Shown: in pieces, positions 23,066-31,970 of the stretch
Position numbering within the stretch: the first letter of the stretch is position 1
How the letters are laid out: each line of letters starts with the position of its first letter
Assembly: GCA_002402905.1 (NCBI GenBank)
Contig: DHGT01000102.1
Location: forward strand, 1 to 47,224
Source of the DNA: Desulfatitalea sp. UBA4791
Lineage (GTDB): Bacteria > Desulfobacterota > Desulfobacteria > Desulfobacterales > Desulfosarcinaceae
DNA: 47,224 nucleotides
Direction: 5' to 3'
The notes under the pieces: model-generated
What the model saw: only the letters and a program-made list of their open reading frames with translations
The model's database searches: none
What the model was told of the DNA's origin: nothing
Position numbers and translations under genes: made by a program

Positions 23066-24073
23066 GTGAAAAAAATGACCCCAAAACCAGATACCCAACA
23101 TATACTCAACGAGGCCGCGGCCGTTCTCGAATTGGAAGCCGAGGGCATCCTGGCCATGAGCCGCCGGATCGACCATCGGTTCGTCCAAATGGTCGACCTG
23201 ATCTGCAACTCGACTGGCCGTGTCATCATCGCAGGGATAGGTAAATCAGGCATCATCGCCCGAAAAATTGTCGCCACCCTCAACAGTACGGGCACTCGCG
23301 CCTTGTTCCTGCATCCGGTGGAAGCCATGCATGGTGACCTGGGCATGGTCAGCCCGGAGGACGTCTTTATCGCTTTATCCTCTAGCGGAGAGACGGATGA
23401 GCTCAACATTCTGCTCCCCCGTATCCGCTCGGAAGGCTGCCCGATTATCGCCTTCACCGGCAACGGCGCATCGACCCTTGCCCGCCACAGCGACCTCATT
23501 ATCGATGTGGCGGTGGAAAAAGAGGCCTGCCCGCTGGGGCTGGCGCCCACCAGTTCGACCACTGCCATGCTGGCCATGGGAGACGCCTTGGCCGTCGTGC
23601 TGATCAACCGTAAGCATTTCAAGCCCGACGACTTTAAACGGTTTCATCCGGGTGGGGCGCTGGGACAGCGACTGGCACGCAATATCGGCGACCTCATGCT
23701 CACCGGGGAGGCGGTGCCCGCGATTCGTGCAGGGGCGTCCATGAACGCGGCCATAGAGGAGATCAACCGCCACAGCCTGGGCGTTATCCTGATCACCGAT
23801 GCCGCAGAACGCCTGGTCGGCATCATCACCGATGGCGACATTCGGCGCGCTGTGGCCGACCGAAAAAGCCTGGCGACCATGACCGTCGACCAGATCATGA
23901 GCACCAAGCCCCACAGTGCCCAGGAGGACACCCCTGCCTACGATGCCCTCAACATCATGGAACGGCACCAGATCACCGTTCTGCCAATCACCGATGACCA
24001 AAAAAGGGTCAAGGGCGTCCTGCATTTGCACGATATACTGGGAAAAGGCGAATTTAAATTCAACGGCACGTGA
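23066..24073 (+). CDS. kdsD: Arabinose-5-phosphate isomerase (KdsD/KpsF/GutQ)
   Basis: A 335-residue enzyme converting ribulose-5-phosphate to arabinose-5-phosphate, the first step towards Kdo for lipopolysaccharide. The SIS domain (about 35-170) has IAGIGKSGIIARKI and LSSSGETDEL, and two CBS domains follow (about 205-335). The chosen start is a GTG with AAGGA 5 nt upstream; an ATG at 23075 lacks a site at the right distance. waaA, which uses Kdo, is the next minus-strand gene after the phosphofructokinase. Confidence 0.94.
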   Translation: MKKMTPKPDTQHILNEAAAVLELEAEGILAMSRRIDHRFVQMVDLICNSTGRVIIAGIGKSGIIARKIVATLNSTGTRALFLHPVEAMHGDLGMVSPEDVFIALSSSGETDELNILLPRIRSEGCPIIAFTGNGASTLARHSDLIIDVAVEKEACPLGLAPTSSTTAMLAMGDALAVVLINRKHFKPDDFKRFHPGGALGQRLARNIGDLMLTGEAVPAIRAGASMNAAIEEINRHSLGVILITDAAERLVGIITDGDIRRAVADRKSLATMTVDQIMSTKPHSAQEDTPAYDALNIMERHQITVLPITDDQKRVKGVLHLHDILGKGEFKFNGT

Positions 24074-24096
24074 ACCGACGGCCGAGGAGAAATCGG

Positions 24097-25419
24097 ATGA
24101 CCATAGAGTTGATCGACACCACTATCACCAAGCTGGGGAAGGCCGGCATCACTTCCCCTTTGTTCCACCGCGGCGGGACGTCACCCGCCTTCGTGCGTGA
24201 CGAGAACCAGGTACTGGTCCATATTCATGCATCGGAAATTGAAGAACTTTTCAAGGATCAAAAGACCCCGCCGACCTTTGAATTGGCGGGCCCCCGCGAA
24301 AAAATCTACTTCGATCCCAGCAAATTGCGCTGTGCCCTGGTCACCTGTGGTGGCTTGTGCCCGGGCCTCAATGACATCATCCGCTCTGTGGTCCTGGAGC
24401 TCTACTACCACTATGGTGTTCGTAACATCTACGGCATGCGCTACGGTCTGCAGGGATTCATCCCCAAATACGGTCATGAAGTGATCGATCTGGAGCCCAG
24501 CGCGGTCACCAACATCCTCGATCGGGGAGGTTCGATCCTCGGCTCTTCGCGAGGCCCCCAGGATATCGATGAAATTATCGACTGCCTGGAACGGATGAAT
24601 ATCGGTATCCTTTTCATGATCGGGGGGGATGGCACGCTAAGGGCTGCGGTAAAAATCGCTGACGCCATCCTGGCGCGTAACTTGAAAATCAGTGTCGTGG
24701 GCATTCCCAAAACCATCGACAACGATATCTACCTCATCGCCAGATCCTTTGGCTTCGATACGGCGGTGGAGGTCTCCACTCAAGCGATCATCGGCGCCCA
24801 TAACGAGGCGGCCGGTTACCCCAACGGCATCGGGCTGATCAAACTGATGGGCCGTCATTCCGGGTTCATTGCCGCGACGGCCGCCCTGGCCCAACAGGAC
24901 GTCAATTTTGTCCTGATTCCGGAAGTGGATTTCGATCTGGAGGGACCCCAGGGATTTTTGGCGGCCGTCGAGAAACGGCTGGAATCCAGAGGTCATGCCG
25001 TCATTGTGGCCGCCGAGGGCGCGGGGCAGAAGTTTTTTGAAAATCTACCCGAAGAACGCGATGAATCGGGCAACATTCGTCTCAACGACATCGGTATCTA
25101 TCTGAAAAATCAGATCATAAAATATTTCAAGGCCAAAGATATCGACATCAACATCAAATATATCGATCCGAGCTATATGATCCGCAGCCTGCCGGCCAAT
25201 GCCAACGACAGTGTATTTTGCGGATTTTTGGGTCGCAATGCCGTACATGCCGGAATGGCCGGTAAAACCAAACTGGTCATCGGACGTTGGAACAATCACT
25301 TCGTCCACATTCCCATGGAGGCGGCCACCAGCCAACGCAAACAAGTCACCCCAAAAGGCGAATTGTGGTCTGCGGTTCTATCGGCCACCGGCCAGGGTTC
25401 ACTGAAGAATCCCGAGTGA
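24097..25419 (+). CDS. ATP-dependent 6-phosphofructokinase, plant-like group
   Basis: A 440-residue phosphofructokinase. The nucleotide-binding signature is MIGGDGT with Gly179, and the catalytic motif is PKTIDNDI with Lys205. Gly at the first position favours ATP over pyrophosphate, while Lys at the second is the rule in plant-type and many PPi enzymes; the Gly/Lys pair is that of the plant ATP-PFK group. An N-terminal extension of about 75 residues before LRCALVTCGGLCPG also fits that group. The start at 24097 follows GAGGAGA. It lies 23 bp after kdsD, so the two are probably cotranscribed. The donor is inferred from two residues only. Confidence 0.9.
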   Translation: MTIELIDTTITKLGKAGITSPLFHRGGTSPAFVRDENQVLVHIHASEIEELFKDQKTPPTFELAGPREKIYFDPSKLRCALVTCGGLCPGLNDIIRSVVLELYYHYGVRNIYGMRYGLQGFIPKYGHEVIDLEPSAVTNILDRGGSILGSSRGPQDIDEIIDCLERMNIGILFMIGGDGTLRAAVKIADAILARNLKISVVGIPKTIDNDIYLIARSFGFDTAVEVSTQAIIGAHNEAAGYPNGIGLIKLMGRHSGFIAATAALAQQDVNFVLIPEVDFDLEGPQGFLAAVEKRLESRGHAVIVAAEGAGQKFFENLPEERDESGNIRLNDIGIYLKNQIIKYFKAKDIDINIKYIDPSYMIRSLPANANDSVFCGFLGRNAVHAGMAGKTKLVIGRWNNHFVHIPMEAATSQRKQVTPKGELWSAVLSATGQGSLKNPE

Positions 25420-25434
25420 CGATCGCCAGCCGCT

Positions 25435-26742
25435 TTAAAGATCGCCTAACAACCGGGAAATGACAGCAGCATGCTTTGCGGCCGCCCCGCGATGGGCCAG
25501 TATGGCGCGGCGCGCGGCTTTGCCCGCGGCATCCGCCTTGAATGGATGGCGCAACCAATCGCTGGCGACCTCGGCCAATTCACCACCATGCTGAACGGTC
25601 ACCCCGCCTCCGGCTTTTTCGATGAGCGTCCGCGCATCGGCAAAATCCTCCATTGAGGGACCGAACAGCACCGGTTTGGACCACATGGCCGGCTCCAACA
25701 CATTCTGTCCACCCTTGCGCACCAGACTGCCGCCGCAAAAGACCAGGCTGGCGACACTGTAAATCGCCGCCAGTTCACCGATCGTGTCGAGCAGGACGAC
25801 CTGAGCGCTTCTTTCGCATCGGGGCGGATCGAGCATGGTGCGGCGCTGACAGGTAAAACCGGCCGTCTTGATGTATGCTTCGATGTCGTCAATATGGTTG
25901 AGGTGGCGCGGTGCAAGAATCAGGATCGCTTCGGGGCAGCTTTGTAAAATACGGGCATACGCCTCCATTACGATCTTTTCCTCGGGGTGACGGGTACTTC
26001 CTGCGACAATGACCGGCGCCGTATCGGCCAGATTTAAGAGCCTTCGGGCCCACTGTCTCGCCGCGTCACCCGCTGCCTGGGGATCCGGGCTGTCGAATTT
26101 GGCATTGCCATGGACCTGGATTCGCCACCGATCCGCCCCCATGGATTCGATGCGGGCCGCGTCGGCCGACGATATCATGCTGAAACGATCGATGCGGGAA
26201 AGGGCATGGCGCATGAGGGGATGTATTTTTCGATAATTGTGGATGGACCGTACGGAAATCCGTCCATTCACCATGGCGATACGGATCCCTTTGCGATGGG
26301 CACGCTCGATCCAGTTGGGCCAGATTTCAGTTTCGAGGAAGACCAGCACATCCGGACGCACCATCGTCAGCGCCTGGTCGACCGGCCAGGCAAGATCGAT
26401 GGGTGCGTAAAAGGATTCGACCCGATCCGCCAGTTGAGACCTGGCGCGCGCGAGTCCCTGCCTGGTCGTACACGAGAGGGTCACATGGCAATCGGGCCTG
26501 AGCTCCCACAGCGGCTTTAAAATGGCTGCGGCCGCCCCCACTTCTCCAACCGACACGGCGTGCAACCAGACCCTGGGTCGCGCCTCGTGTGCCACCCGCA
26601 ACGATTGCGGATATCGCCCCATGCGTTGGCGAAATCGCTCGTTTTCCTCATCTTTATTTCGGAAATAGAGCCACAACAGCGGCGTCAGGGTGAGACCGGC
26701 GCCCGTACCGACGAGATTGTAAAGAAAAAAAGAAGGGGTCAT
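25435..26742 (-). CDS. waaA: 3-deoxy-D-manno-octulosonic acid (Kdo) transferase WaaA
   Basis: A 435-residue GT-B glycosyltransferase adding Kdo from CMP-Kdo to lipid A precursor at the inner membrane. The N-terminal membrane anchor is FFLYNLVGTGAGLTLTPLLWLYF; WLHAVSVGEV holds the catalytic acidic residue; FLETEIWPNWI, VNGRIS, NAKFD and PVIVAGSTRHPEE are family motifs, and the CMP-Kdo-binding FCGGSLVRKGGQNVLEPA is near the C-terminus. Its start overlaps the stop of the lipoprotein gene upstream by 4 bp. Confidence 0.95.
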   Translation of the reverse strand: MTPSFFLYNLVGTGAGLTLTPLLWLYFRNKDEENERFRQRMGRYPQSLRVAHEARPRVWLHAVSVGEVGAAAAILKPLWELRPDCHVTLSCTTRQGLARARSQLADRVESFYAPIDLAWPVDQALTMVRPDVLVFLETEIWPNWIERAHRKGIRIAMVNGRISVRSIHNYRKIHPLMRHALSRIDRFSMISSADAARIESMGADRWRIQVHGNAKFDSPDPQAAGDAARQWARRLLNLADTAPVIVAGSTRHPEEKIVMEAYARILQSCPEAILILAPRHLNHIDDIEAYIKTAGFTCQRRTMLDPPRCERSAQVVLLDTIGELAAIYSVASLVFCGGSLVRKGGQNVLEPAMWSKPVLFGPSMEDFADARTLIEKAGGGVTVQHGGELAEVASDWLRHPFKADAAGKAARRAILAHRGAAAKHAAVISRLLGDL

Positions 26743-28853
26743 GGCAATGCGACTTCGACAAACTTGTCGCCCTTGATCCGCAGCAGGCTGAGACGCTTGA
26801 TCGCTTCGCCATTGCCGGCAAAGGCCGTCGCACCGGTCACCCCCCGTGCCAGATAGATGTCCTTCATGGCATCCCGCAACTCTTGGCGCATCTCTATTTT
26901 ACCCCTGGCCATCAAGGTGAGAATCAGGTTTGTCGTGTCGAATGCAAACGCCTCCATCACGCCAGGCTCATGACCGTAAATGCTGCGATAGGTGTCGACA
27001 AACCCGCGCACCGCTTCCGAGGCACTCTCCTTGAAAAACCCGTCGACCATGACCGCATCCTGGGCGTATTGCCAGGACATATCGATAAGCTGTTGCGAGT
27101 GCCACAGGTTGGTGCCCACCAGGTAGATGTTTTCCACATCATGGTAGGCCAATTGCGGTAAAATCAGACCCGTCGCTTTGGGGGCATCGGGAATGAACAG
27201 GACATCGAAATCGACATTGGATGGCTTCCGATCCTCTGGCGTTATGCGACCAATGGCCGGGCCTTTACCGCGATCTTGATCGGGGTCCTGAAAAAACAAC
27301 CCGGTCAACCGTGTCACCGGATCGGAGAGGACATCGGACAGGTTTTCGGTGCTCACCGAACGCCGGTGGTAATAGGGATTGGATTCCACCTGGACAACGG
27401 GTGTCGTCCGTAGATCCGAAGGCACCTCATGATGGGAGCCCACCAGTTTTTGGATCGTGACCGCAAAATCGGTCTGCTGGGGATCATATCCCTCTGCACC
27501 GACCACCCGTCCGCCCTGCCGGATAACCTCATCCCAGAACAACGACATGAAAGTGGTGCCATAGGATTCACGCGGGTACATGATGCCAAAATTGCGCAGG
27601 TAAAGATGGTGCACGAAATAGTCGACGAGGGTCCTCACCTGATCGTGAGGGGAAATAAAATGACGAAATACAAAATCTCCGACCTCGGTGATTCCCATCT
27701 TTTGGGTAAACGTCACTATGGGAATGTTCAAGCGCTGGGCCTCGCTGGCGGCGGCCGATGCGGCGGCAATGGGACCGATGATCACCCCGGCACCTGCCTG
27801 CACCAAGGCCTTGACGCCCTGAACGGCGATATCATCCTCGGAGGCTGTGTCTTTAACGACCAATCGCACAGGCATTGCGGTTTCACCGGTTTGAAGCAGA
27901 CTCAACGCCATTTCCACGGCATTGAGCGCACGCCGCCCATAAGTTTCATAGGGGCCGCTCAACGGCAGTAGGCATCCAACCGTATAGGGTTCAAAATGAA
28001 GTCGTTCGGTGAGCTGCCGAATCCATTCGCCGGCGGCTTGATCGAACGGATGGCCAGGGAAGGCGCCTCTAAAGGCCGATAGCACGTCCAAGGCGGCGGC
28101 GTAGTTGTGATGCTCGATTTCGGCCGTTGCGTATCGATAGATCAAAAAACTGCGTATCTGGCGATCCTCTATACGGTCCCAAATCGCATCAATGGCCTGG
28201 GGATCCAGTCGGGCAATCGACTCCTGCAGGTGTGCCTGCCACACCTCGTCCTCGGGAGCGGGCATATTTTTATAAACCAAATAAGCATACAGGGTCGCAT
28301 CCGCCGAATCGCCCGTGACCTGATAGATGTGGGCCAATCGCTGCCAGATGTCGATGCGCAGGTTCATTTCAGGCTTGTTTGCCAAAGCCTCATGACAGAT
28401 ATCGATGGCCTCGGGGATCCGATTGGATTTCACATACAGATCCGCGATGCCCAAACGGGCACGGTCGGCCGCCGGACTTTGGGGAAACAGCGTCACTGCC
28501 CGCCGATAAAAGGCCTCCGCCGGGCCATCCTCACCCCTTTGAGCATAAATCCTGCCGATCAGCTGCCAGGCATCCGGCGCAAACCTTCCCTCGGGATACT
28601 GGCCGAGATAATTTGTAAAAATGGATTGGGCGCGCTCCAGATCCTTTCTGGTCAGGGCCTCCTCGCCCTCGAGGAAGAGAGAATCGCCTGCTTCCACGGG
28701 GCGCATGGTCGGCTCGGGGGCCGTCGTTGGCTGAGAGACGCATGCGCCGAGCATCATGGACAAAAAGATGAGCCAAAGCCAGTTGTGGATTGCTTTATGA
28801 TGATGCAAATACTTCTGTTGCACGCCGTCACCCGATCTCTTAAAAGAAGCCAT
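26739..28853 (-). CDS. Lipoprotein with TPR-like repeats and periplasmic-binding domain (LpoA/LivJ-like)
   Basis: About 704 residues. A signal sequence ends in a lipobox (MMLGAC), so the protein is probably lipid-anchored. Residues 60-290 form TPR-like helical repeats (EEALTRKDLERAQSIFTNYL, RGEDGPAEAFYRRAV). From about 300, YTVGCLLPLSGPYETYGRRA opens a type I periplasmic-binding domain like that of branched-chain amino-acid receptors. The combination is that of LpoA-type activators of penicillin-binding proteins. The start is uncertain: 28853 (ATG) is taken, but TTG 28892 or a GTG about 10 codons downstream are possible. Translationally coupled to waaA (4-bp overlap). Confidence 0.85.
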   Translation of the reverse strand: MASFKRSGDGVQQKYLHHHKAIHNWLWLIFLSMMLGACVSQPTTAPEPTMRPVEAGDSLFLEGEEALTRKDLERAQSIFTNYLGQYPEGRFAPDAWQLIGRIYAQRGEDGPAEAFYRRAVTLFPQSPAADRARLGIADLYVKSNRIPEAIDICHEALANKPEMNLRIDIWQRLAHIYQVTGDSADATLYAYLVYKNMPAPEDEVWQAHLQESIARLDPQAIDAIWDRIEDRQIRSFLIYRYATAEIEHHNYAAALDVLSAFRGAFPGHPFDQAAGEWIRQLTERLHFEPYTVGCLLPLSGPYETYGRRALNAVEMALSLLQTGETAMPVRLVVKDTASEDDIAVQGVKALVQAGAGVIIGPIAAASAAASEAQRLNIPIVTFTQKMGITEVGDFVFRHFISPHDQVRTLVDYFVHHLYLRNFGIMYPRESYGTTFMSLFWDEVIRQGGRVVGAEGYDPQQTDFAVTIQKLVGSHHEVPSDLRTTPVVQVESNPYYHRRSVSTENLSDVLSDPVTRLTGLFFQDPDQDRGKGPAIGRITPEDRKPSNVDFDVLFIPDAPKATGLILPQLAYHDVENIYLVGTNLWHSQQLIDMSWQYAQDAVMVDGFFKESASEAVRGFVDTYRSIYGHEPGVMEAFAFDTTNLILTLMARGKIEMRQELRDAMKDIYLARGVTGATAFAGNGEAIKRLSLLRIKGDKFVEVALP

Positions 28854-28929
28854 TTTTGAAAGCCAACATACACCAAAAACAAAAATTTTCAAATAGTTGA
28901 TCGAATTTTACCCGCCTTGATCAGCAACC

Positions 28930-28959
28930 TTGACAGAGCACTTTGTAAAACAATATAGT
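28930..28959 (+). promoter_or_regulatory. Sigma-70-type promoter for the DUF4124 gene
   Basis: TTGACA (28930-28935) and TATAGT (28954-28959) with an 18-nt spacer, about 120 nt before the start at 29079. Confidence 0.6.
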
Positions 28960-29078
28960 GGCCGAATCAATACGTCAAAGAACAAAAGGGCCACCGATCC
29001 CATACAATTAGATTTAAAAAAAAATTTGTCAGGGCACTGTCGGCCCTGAAGCCGACGCAAGCATGGACACAAAGGCGG

Positions 29079-29603
29079 ATGATCATGAAAATGAGATTTT
29101 GTTTATTGGTTTGGCTTTTTCTGGCGATTGCATTACCCCATGCCGAAGCCGATTTCTATCGTTACGTCGACGAACATGGCAATGTCCTTTACACCGACGA
29201 TTTGAGTAAAGTACCGGTCGAGCAGCGGGACAAGGCCCGGAGTTATGAGGACTCCCAGAGTCCGGCGCCTCCGGCCGTGAAAGAGCCGAAAACGGACGAA
29301 AGTCAAAATGACACCTCTCGGGCCGTGGGCGGCAGTTTCGAAAATGAACGGCAATCCATCCAGGCCCGGGAAAAAGCCTTGAACGACGAATACAACAGCC
29401 TCATGAAAGAACGCAACGCCCTCGACCAGGAAAAGCAAGACGCGGTCACACCGGACCAGATCAAAGCCTACAACCAAAAAATCGTCGAGTTCAATGCCCG
29501 TATCCAGGCCTACGAGGAAAAGCGTGCGGTCTATGCCGATCAGGTGGCGGCGTTTAATGACAAGCTAAAGTCGGGACAGCAGGAATCCCCCCAGAACCCA
29601 TAA
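29079..29603 (+). CDS. DUF4124 domain secreted protein
   Basis: A 174-residue protein with a signal peptide (LLVWLFLAIALPHAEA) and a DUF4124 segment immediately after it (DFYRYVDEHGNVLYTDDLSKVP), a short beta unit common in periplasmic proteins. Residues 85-165 are predicted coiled coil, rich in Glu/Lys/Gln (ENERQSIQAREKALNDEYNS, MKERNALDQEKQD). The two in-frame ATGs at 29079 and 29085 are equally possible. It is 12 bp from the aldolase gene. Function unknown. Confidence 0.85.
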   Translation: MIMKMRFCLLVWLFLAIALPHAEADFYRYVDEHGNVLYTDDLSKVPVEQRDKARSYEDSQSPAPPAVKEPKTDESQNDTSRAVGGSFENERQSIQAREKALNDEYNSLMKERNALDQEKQDAVTPDQIKAYNQKIVEFNARIQAYEEKRAVYADQVAAFNDKLKSGQQESPQNP

Positions 29604-29615
29604 GGAGGTGAACCC

Positions 29616-30902
29616 ATGGCGCGTATCGCCCCATCGGACTTCAAAAAAGCATTGGCTGTCGGACGGCCGCCCAACATTCAAGGGCTGTTTCCCAACTCCA
29701 ACGCACTGCTGGTCAGTGGCAAATTCATCGACCTGGCCATGCTGGCCAAAGGAAAAAGCATCTGCATGGCGGCCAACGGCCGGAACACCTTCGTCATTCG
29801 TGGGGCGCTGCGTGCCGCACAACGCGCCAATGCCACCCTCATCATCGAAATCGCGAAATCCGAGGGCGGTGTCGATGCTTACTGTCCGATCAACTATTGG
29901 AACATGGCACGAACGGTCGACGCACTGTGCAACGAAATGGACATCAGCGTACCGGTGGCCATCCACGCCGACCATTATGGGATCAAAAATCAAAAGGACA
30001 TTCTAACGGCCAAGACAGAGATCCCCTCGATGTTTGACGCAGGCATTACTTCCATCGCCATCGACGCCTCTCACATGCCGGACGCCGACAACCTCCTGGC
30101 CAGTCTCGAGCTCAATCCATTTGTCCCCGAGTGGGCCGGCCTGGAAACAGAAGTAGGTGAAATCAAAGGAAAAGATGGCCTATCCACCAAAGAGGAAGCC
30201 CTATTTCTGATCCAGGGGCTCAATGCCCACGGCGTTTTCCCCAACTGGATCGCACTGAATAACGGCACCACCCATGGCATCGAAGCCAGTGACCAGGGAA
30301 TCCAGGTCGAACTCACCGCCGAGATCCACGAGGCGCTCACACCTTACAATGTGTCCGGTGCGCAGCATGGCACGTCGGGGAACAGCTCGGATCGACTGCG
30401 CCAGATTGCCCAGAAAACCCGTACGACCAAAGCCAATGTGGCCACCGCCTTGCAAATGATCTCCTGGGGATTGGAGGTCAACGACTACGGCAACGCCATT
30501 CTGGATGCCAACGGTGGCTTCATCAAGGTCAAGGACCAGGGCATGAGCGAGGAGATGTGGGCCCAGATGCAGGCCTACGCCGAATCCAAGGGCTGGAAGG
30601 GAGGCAACTACAAAAAACTCAATCTGCCCTTCGAAAGCAGACTTCTGGCGCAACCCAGGGAGATCCGGGAGCGTATGGCCCACCGCGTCGAGCGGTTCGT
30701 CTACAATATGTTGGTCAACGTTCTCAATGCCCAGGATACCGCTGAACTGGCCATCGACCTGATCCTGAAAACCGCCAGCCATGACCCCGGTCCCAAAGCG
30801 AGACGTATTGAAAACCCCGACGAGTGGACCCCTGCAAAAATTGCCGAACGCGCCAAAGCCATTGACGCTGATAAAGGACCGAAAGGCAATTTCGAAGACT
30901 GA
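29616..30902 (+). CDS. Class II fructose-bisphosphate aldolase family protein
   Basis: A 428-residue zinc-dependent aldolase. Metal and catalytic elements: AIHADHYGI (His-Ala-Asp-His), SIAIDASHMP, a zinc-binding glutamate in GLETEVGEIKGKDG, and later His residues in NNGTTHGIEA and SGAQHGTSGNS. It is longer than E. coli FbaA, with a C-terminal extension, and belongs to a divergent branch, so the substrate could differ from fructose-1,6-bisphosphate. A TAAGGAGGTG site precedes the ATG. With the phosphofructokinase at 24097 it would supply glycolytic/gluconeogenic steps. Confidence 0.9.
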   Translation: MARIAPSDFKKALAVGRPPNIQGLFPNSNALLVSGKFIDLAMLAKGKSICMAANGRNTFVIRGALRAAQRANATLIIEIAKSEGGVDAYCPINYWNMARTVDALCNEMDISVPVAIHADHYGIKNQKDILTAKTEIPSMFDAGITSIAIDASHMPDADNLLASLELNPFVPEWAGLETEVGEIKGKDGLSTKEEALFLIQGLNAHGVFPNWIALNNGTTHGIEASDQGIQVELTAEIHEALTPYNVSGAQHGTSGNSSDRLRQIAQKTRTTKANVATALQMISWGLEVNDYGNAILDANGGFIKVKDQGMSEEMWAQMQAYAESKGWKGGNYKKLNLPFESRLLAQPREIRERMAHRVERFVYNMLVNVLNAQDTAELAIDLILKTASHDPGPKARRIENPDEWTPAKIAERAKAIDADKGPKGNFED

Positions 30903-30949
30903 TCGACGACCGGACCAAATTTTTAGCGCCCATTCCGAAATTGGCAATG

Positions 30950-30979
30950 GGGGCATGCATGGCATGTCCCCGTTTTTTT
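30950..30979 (+). terminator. Intrinsic terminator after the aldolase gene
   Basis: GGGGCATGC (30950-30958) pairs with GCATG-t-CCCC (30962-30971) and is followed by G and seven T (30973-30979). Confidence 0.85.
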
Positions 30980-31063
30980 GGCTCGTCGAGGTCGCGCATC
31001 AATTTATTGATTGATTATTTTCAACAGGTTATAAAATCATAAACTGTAATTTGCATTTTTTCC

Positions 31064-31090
31064 TTAAGTCCCAATGGCTAATGCCGATAT
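31064..31090 (+). promoter_or_regulatory. Sigma-28 (FliA) type promoter
   Basis: TTAAGTCC (31064-31071), exactly 11 nt, then GCCGATAT (31083-31090). The -10 matches the flagellar sigma-28 consensus GCCGATAA at 7 of 8 positions, the -35 (TAAAGTTT) at 5 of 8, with the canonical spacer. The gene at 31111 starts about 20 nt downstream. Confidence 0.65.
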
Positions 31091-31110
31091 CCATACCGGA
31101 GGGACTTAAA

Positions 31111-31536
31111 ATGTATATTCAAAGTTATCAAATCCACAATGTCCTCGATGTCTATCGCAAGCAACTCAGCCGGAGTTCGGGTCAGAAGACACCCTCACTG
31201 GCAGGGGATTCATCTGCCCGTGATCGGGTCGAATTATCGGGGAACGGCCAGCGGCAGTCCTTGATCGACCTGGTAGCCACCGAAATCGTGGATCGCATTG
31301 CCCAAAACGGTCCCCACAATCGATTCGAGGAAACCCTGCTCCGAAACATGGACCGCCCCCGCGTCAACGAATCGGTACGATCGGTAGAAAAAGACATTGA
31401 GTTCACCTACACGACGATTGACGAAAACGATCAAAAAACGATCAACTCCCTGCCGGTCAGACACTTCAATCCACTGATCGACAAACAACTGGCCCGACAA
31501 GCCGGGAGTGATCCGACGGGAAACGAACTGGCATGA
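31111..31536 (+). CDS. Small protein resembling the FlgM-associated (DVU0524-type) family
   Basis: A 141-residue protein with a polar, probably helical sequence. The N-terminus (YIQSYQIHNVLDVYRKQLSRS), the DRVELSGNG turn and the helix SLIDLVATEIVDRIAQNG recall proteins encoded beside flgM in Desulfovibrio; DRVELS is also reminiscent of FlgM itself. This resemblance is from memory. A GGAGGG site before the ATG at 31111 and a sigma-28 promoter fix the start and support a late-flagellar role. Confidence 0.6.
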   Translation: MYIQSYQIHNVLDVYRKQLSRSSGQKTPSLAGDSSARDRVELSGNGQRQSLIDLVATEIVDRIAQNGPHNRFEETLLRNMDRPRVNESVRSVEKDIEFTYTTIDENDQKTINSLPVRHFNPLIDKQLARQAGSDPTGNELA

Positions 31537-31587
31537 CAGACGTGCGTAAGATATCGGGAAAGCGATGGTGCGATGACTGCTTGACCG

Positions 31588-31618
31588 CGTACGGCGGCTG
31601 TTAAGGGGAAGCCGTACG
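31588..31618 (+). other. Inverted repeat between two small genes
   Basis: CGTACGGC (31588-31595) and GCCGTACG (31611-31618) are perfect inverted repeats 44 bp before the next start. No U tract follows. It may be an operator or mRNA hairpin. Confidence 0.45.
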
Positions 31619-31661
31619 AGTTGCATTCGCGCGTGAGGATACGTGCAAAAGGGGGACCACC

Positions 31662-31952
31662 ATGATTGACCAAATTAATGAGGGATCGCTGCGAACGGCT
31701 GTCAAGATCGAATCCATTGGTTCGGCTTATGACAAACAAGCCGCGCAACAACAAGCGGCAGAGGCCAGGCAGGTCAGGCCGGTCGAAAACTCAGAGGCCG
31801 GCGGTAAAACGGATAGCAAGACCTCGCAGAAGGAGGACCAAACCAAATATGTGATGGAAGAAGACACCCTGGTGTTTGAAAAGTACAACCAGAAAGGCGA
31901 CCTCATCTTCCGACTGCCGCCGGATTACACACCGGTTGATGAACGCGCCTGA
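31662..31952 (+). CDS. Small hypothetical protein, possibly FlaG-like
   Basis: A 96-residue protein. The first 65 residues are Gln/Ala/Lys-rich and probably disordered. The C-terminal 30 (YVMEEDTLVFEKYNQKGDLI then FRLPPDYTP) resemble the short beta unit at the end of FlaG-type flagellar proteins, a weak match. An AAAAGGGGG site precedes the ATG. It follows the sigma-28-driven gene and may be read with it. Its stop is 18 bp from the convergent mazG stop. Confidence 0.6.
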   Translation: MIDQINEGSLRTAVKIESIGSAYDKQAAQQQAAEARQVRPVENSEAGGKTDSKTSQKEDQTKYVMEEDTLVFEKYNQKGDLIFRLPPDYTPVDERA

Positions 31953-31970
31953 TCCCTTCTGGCTATGATC

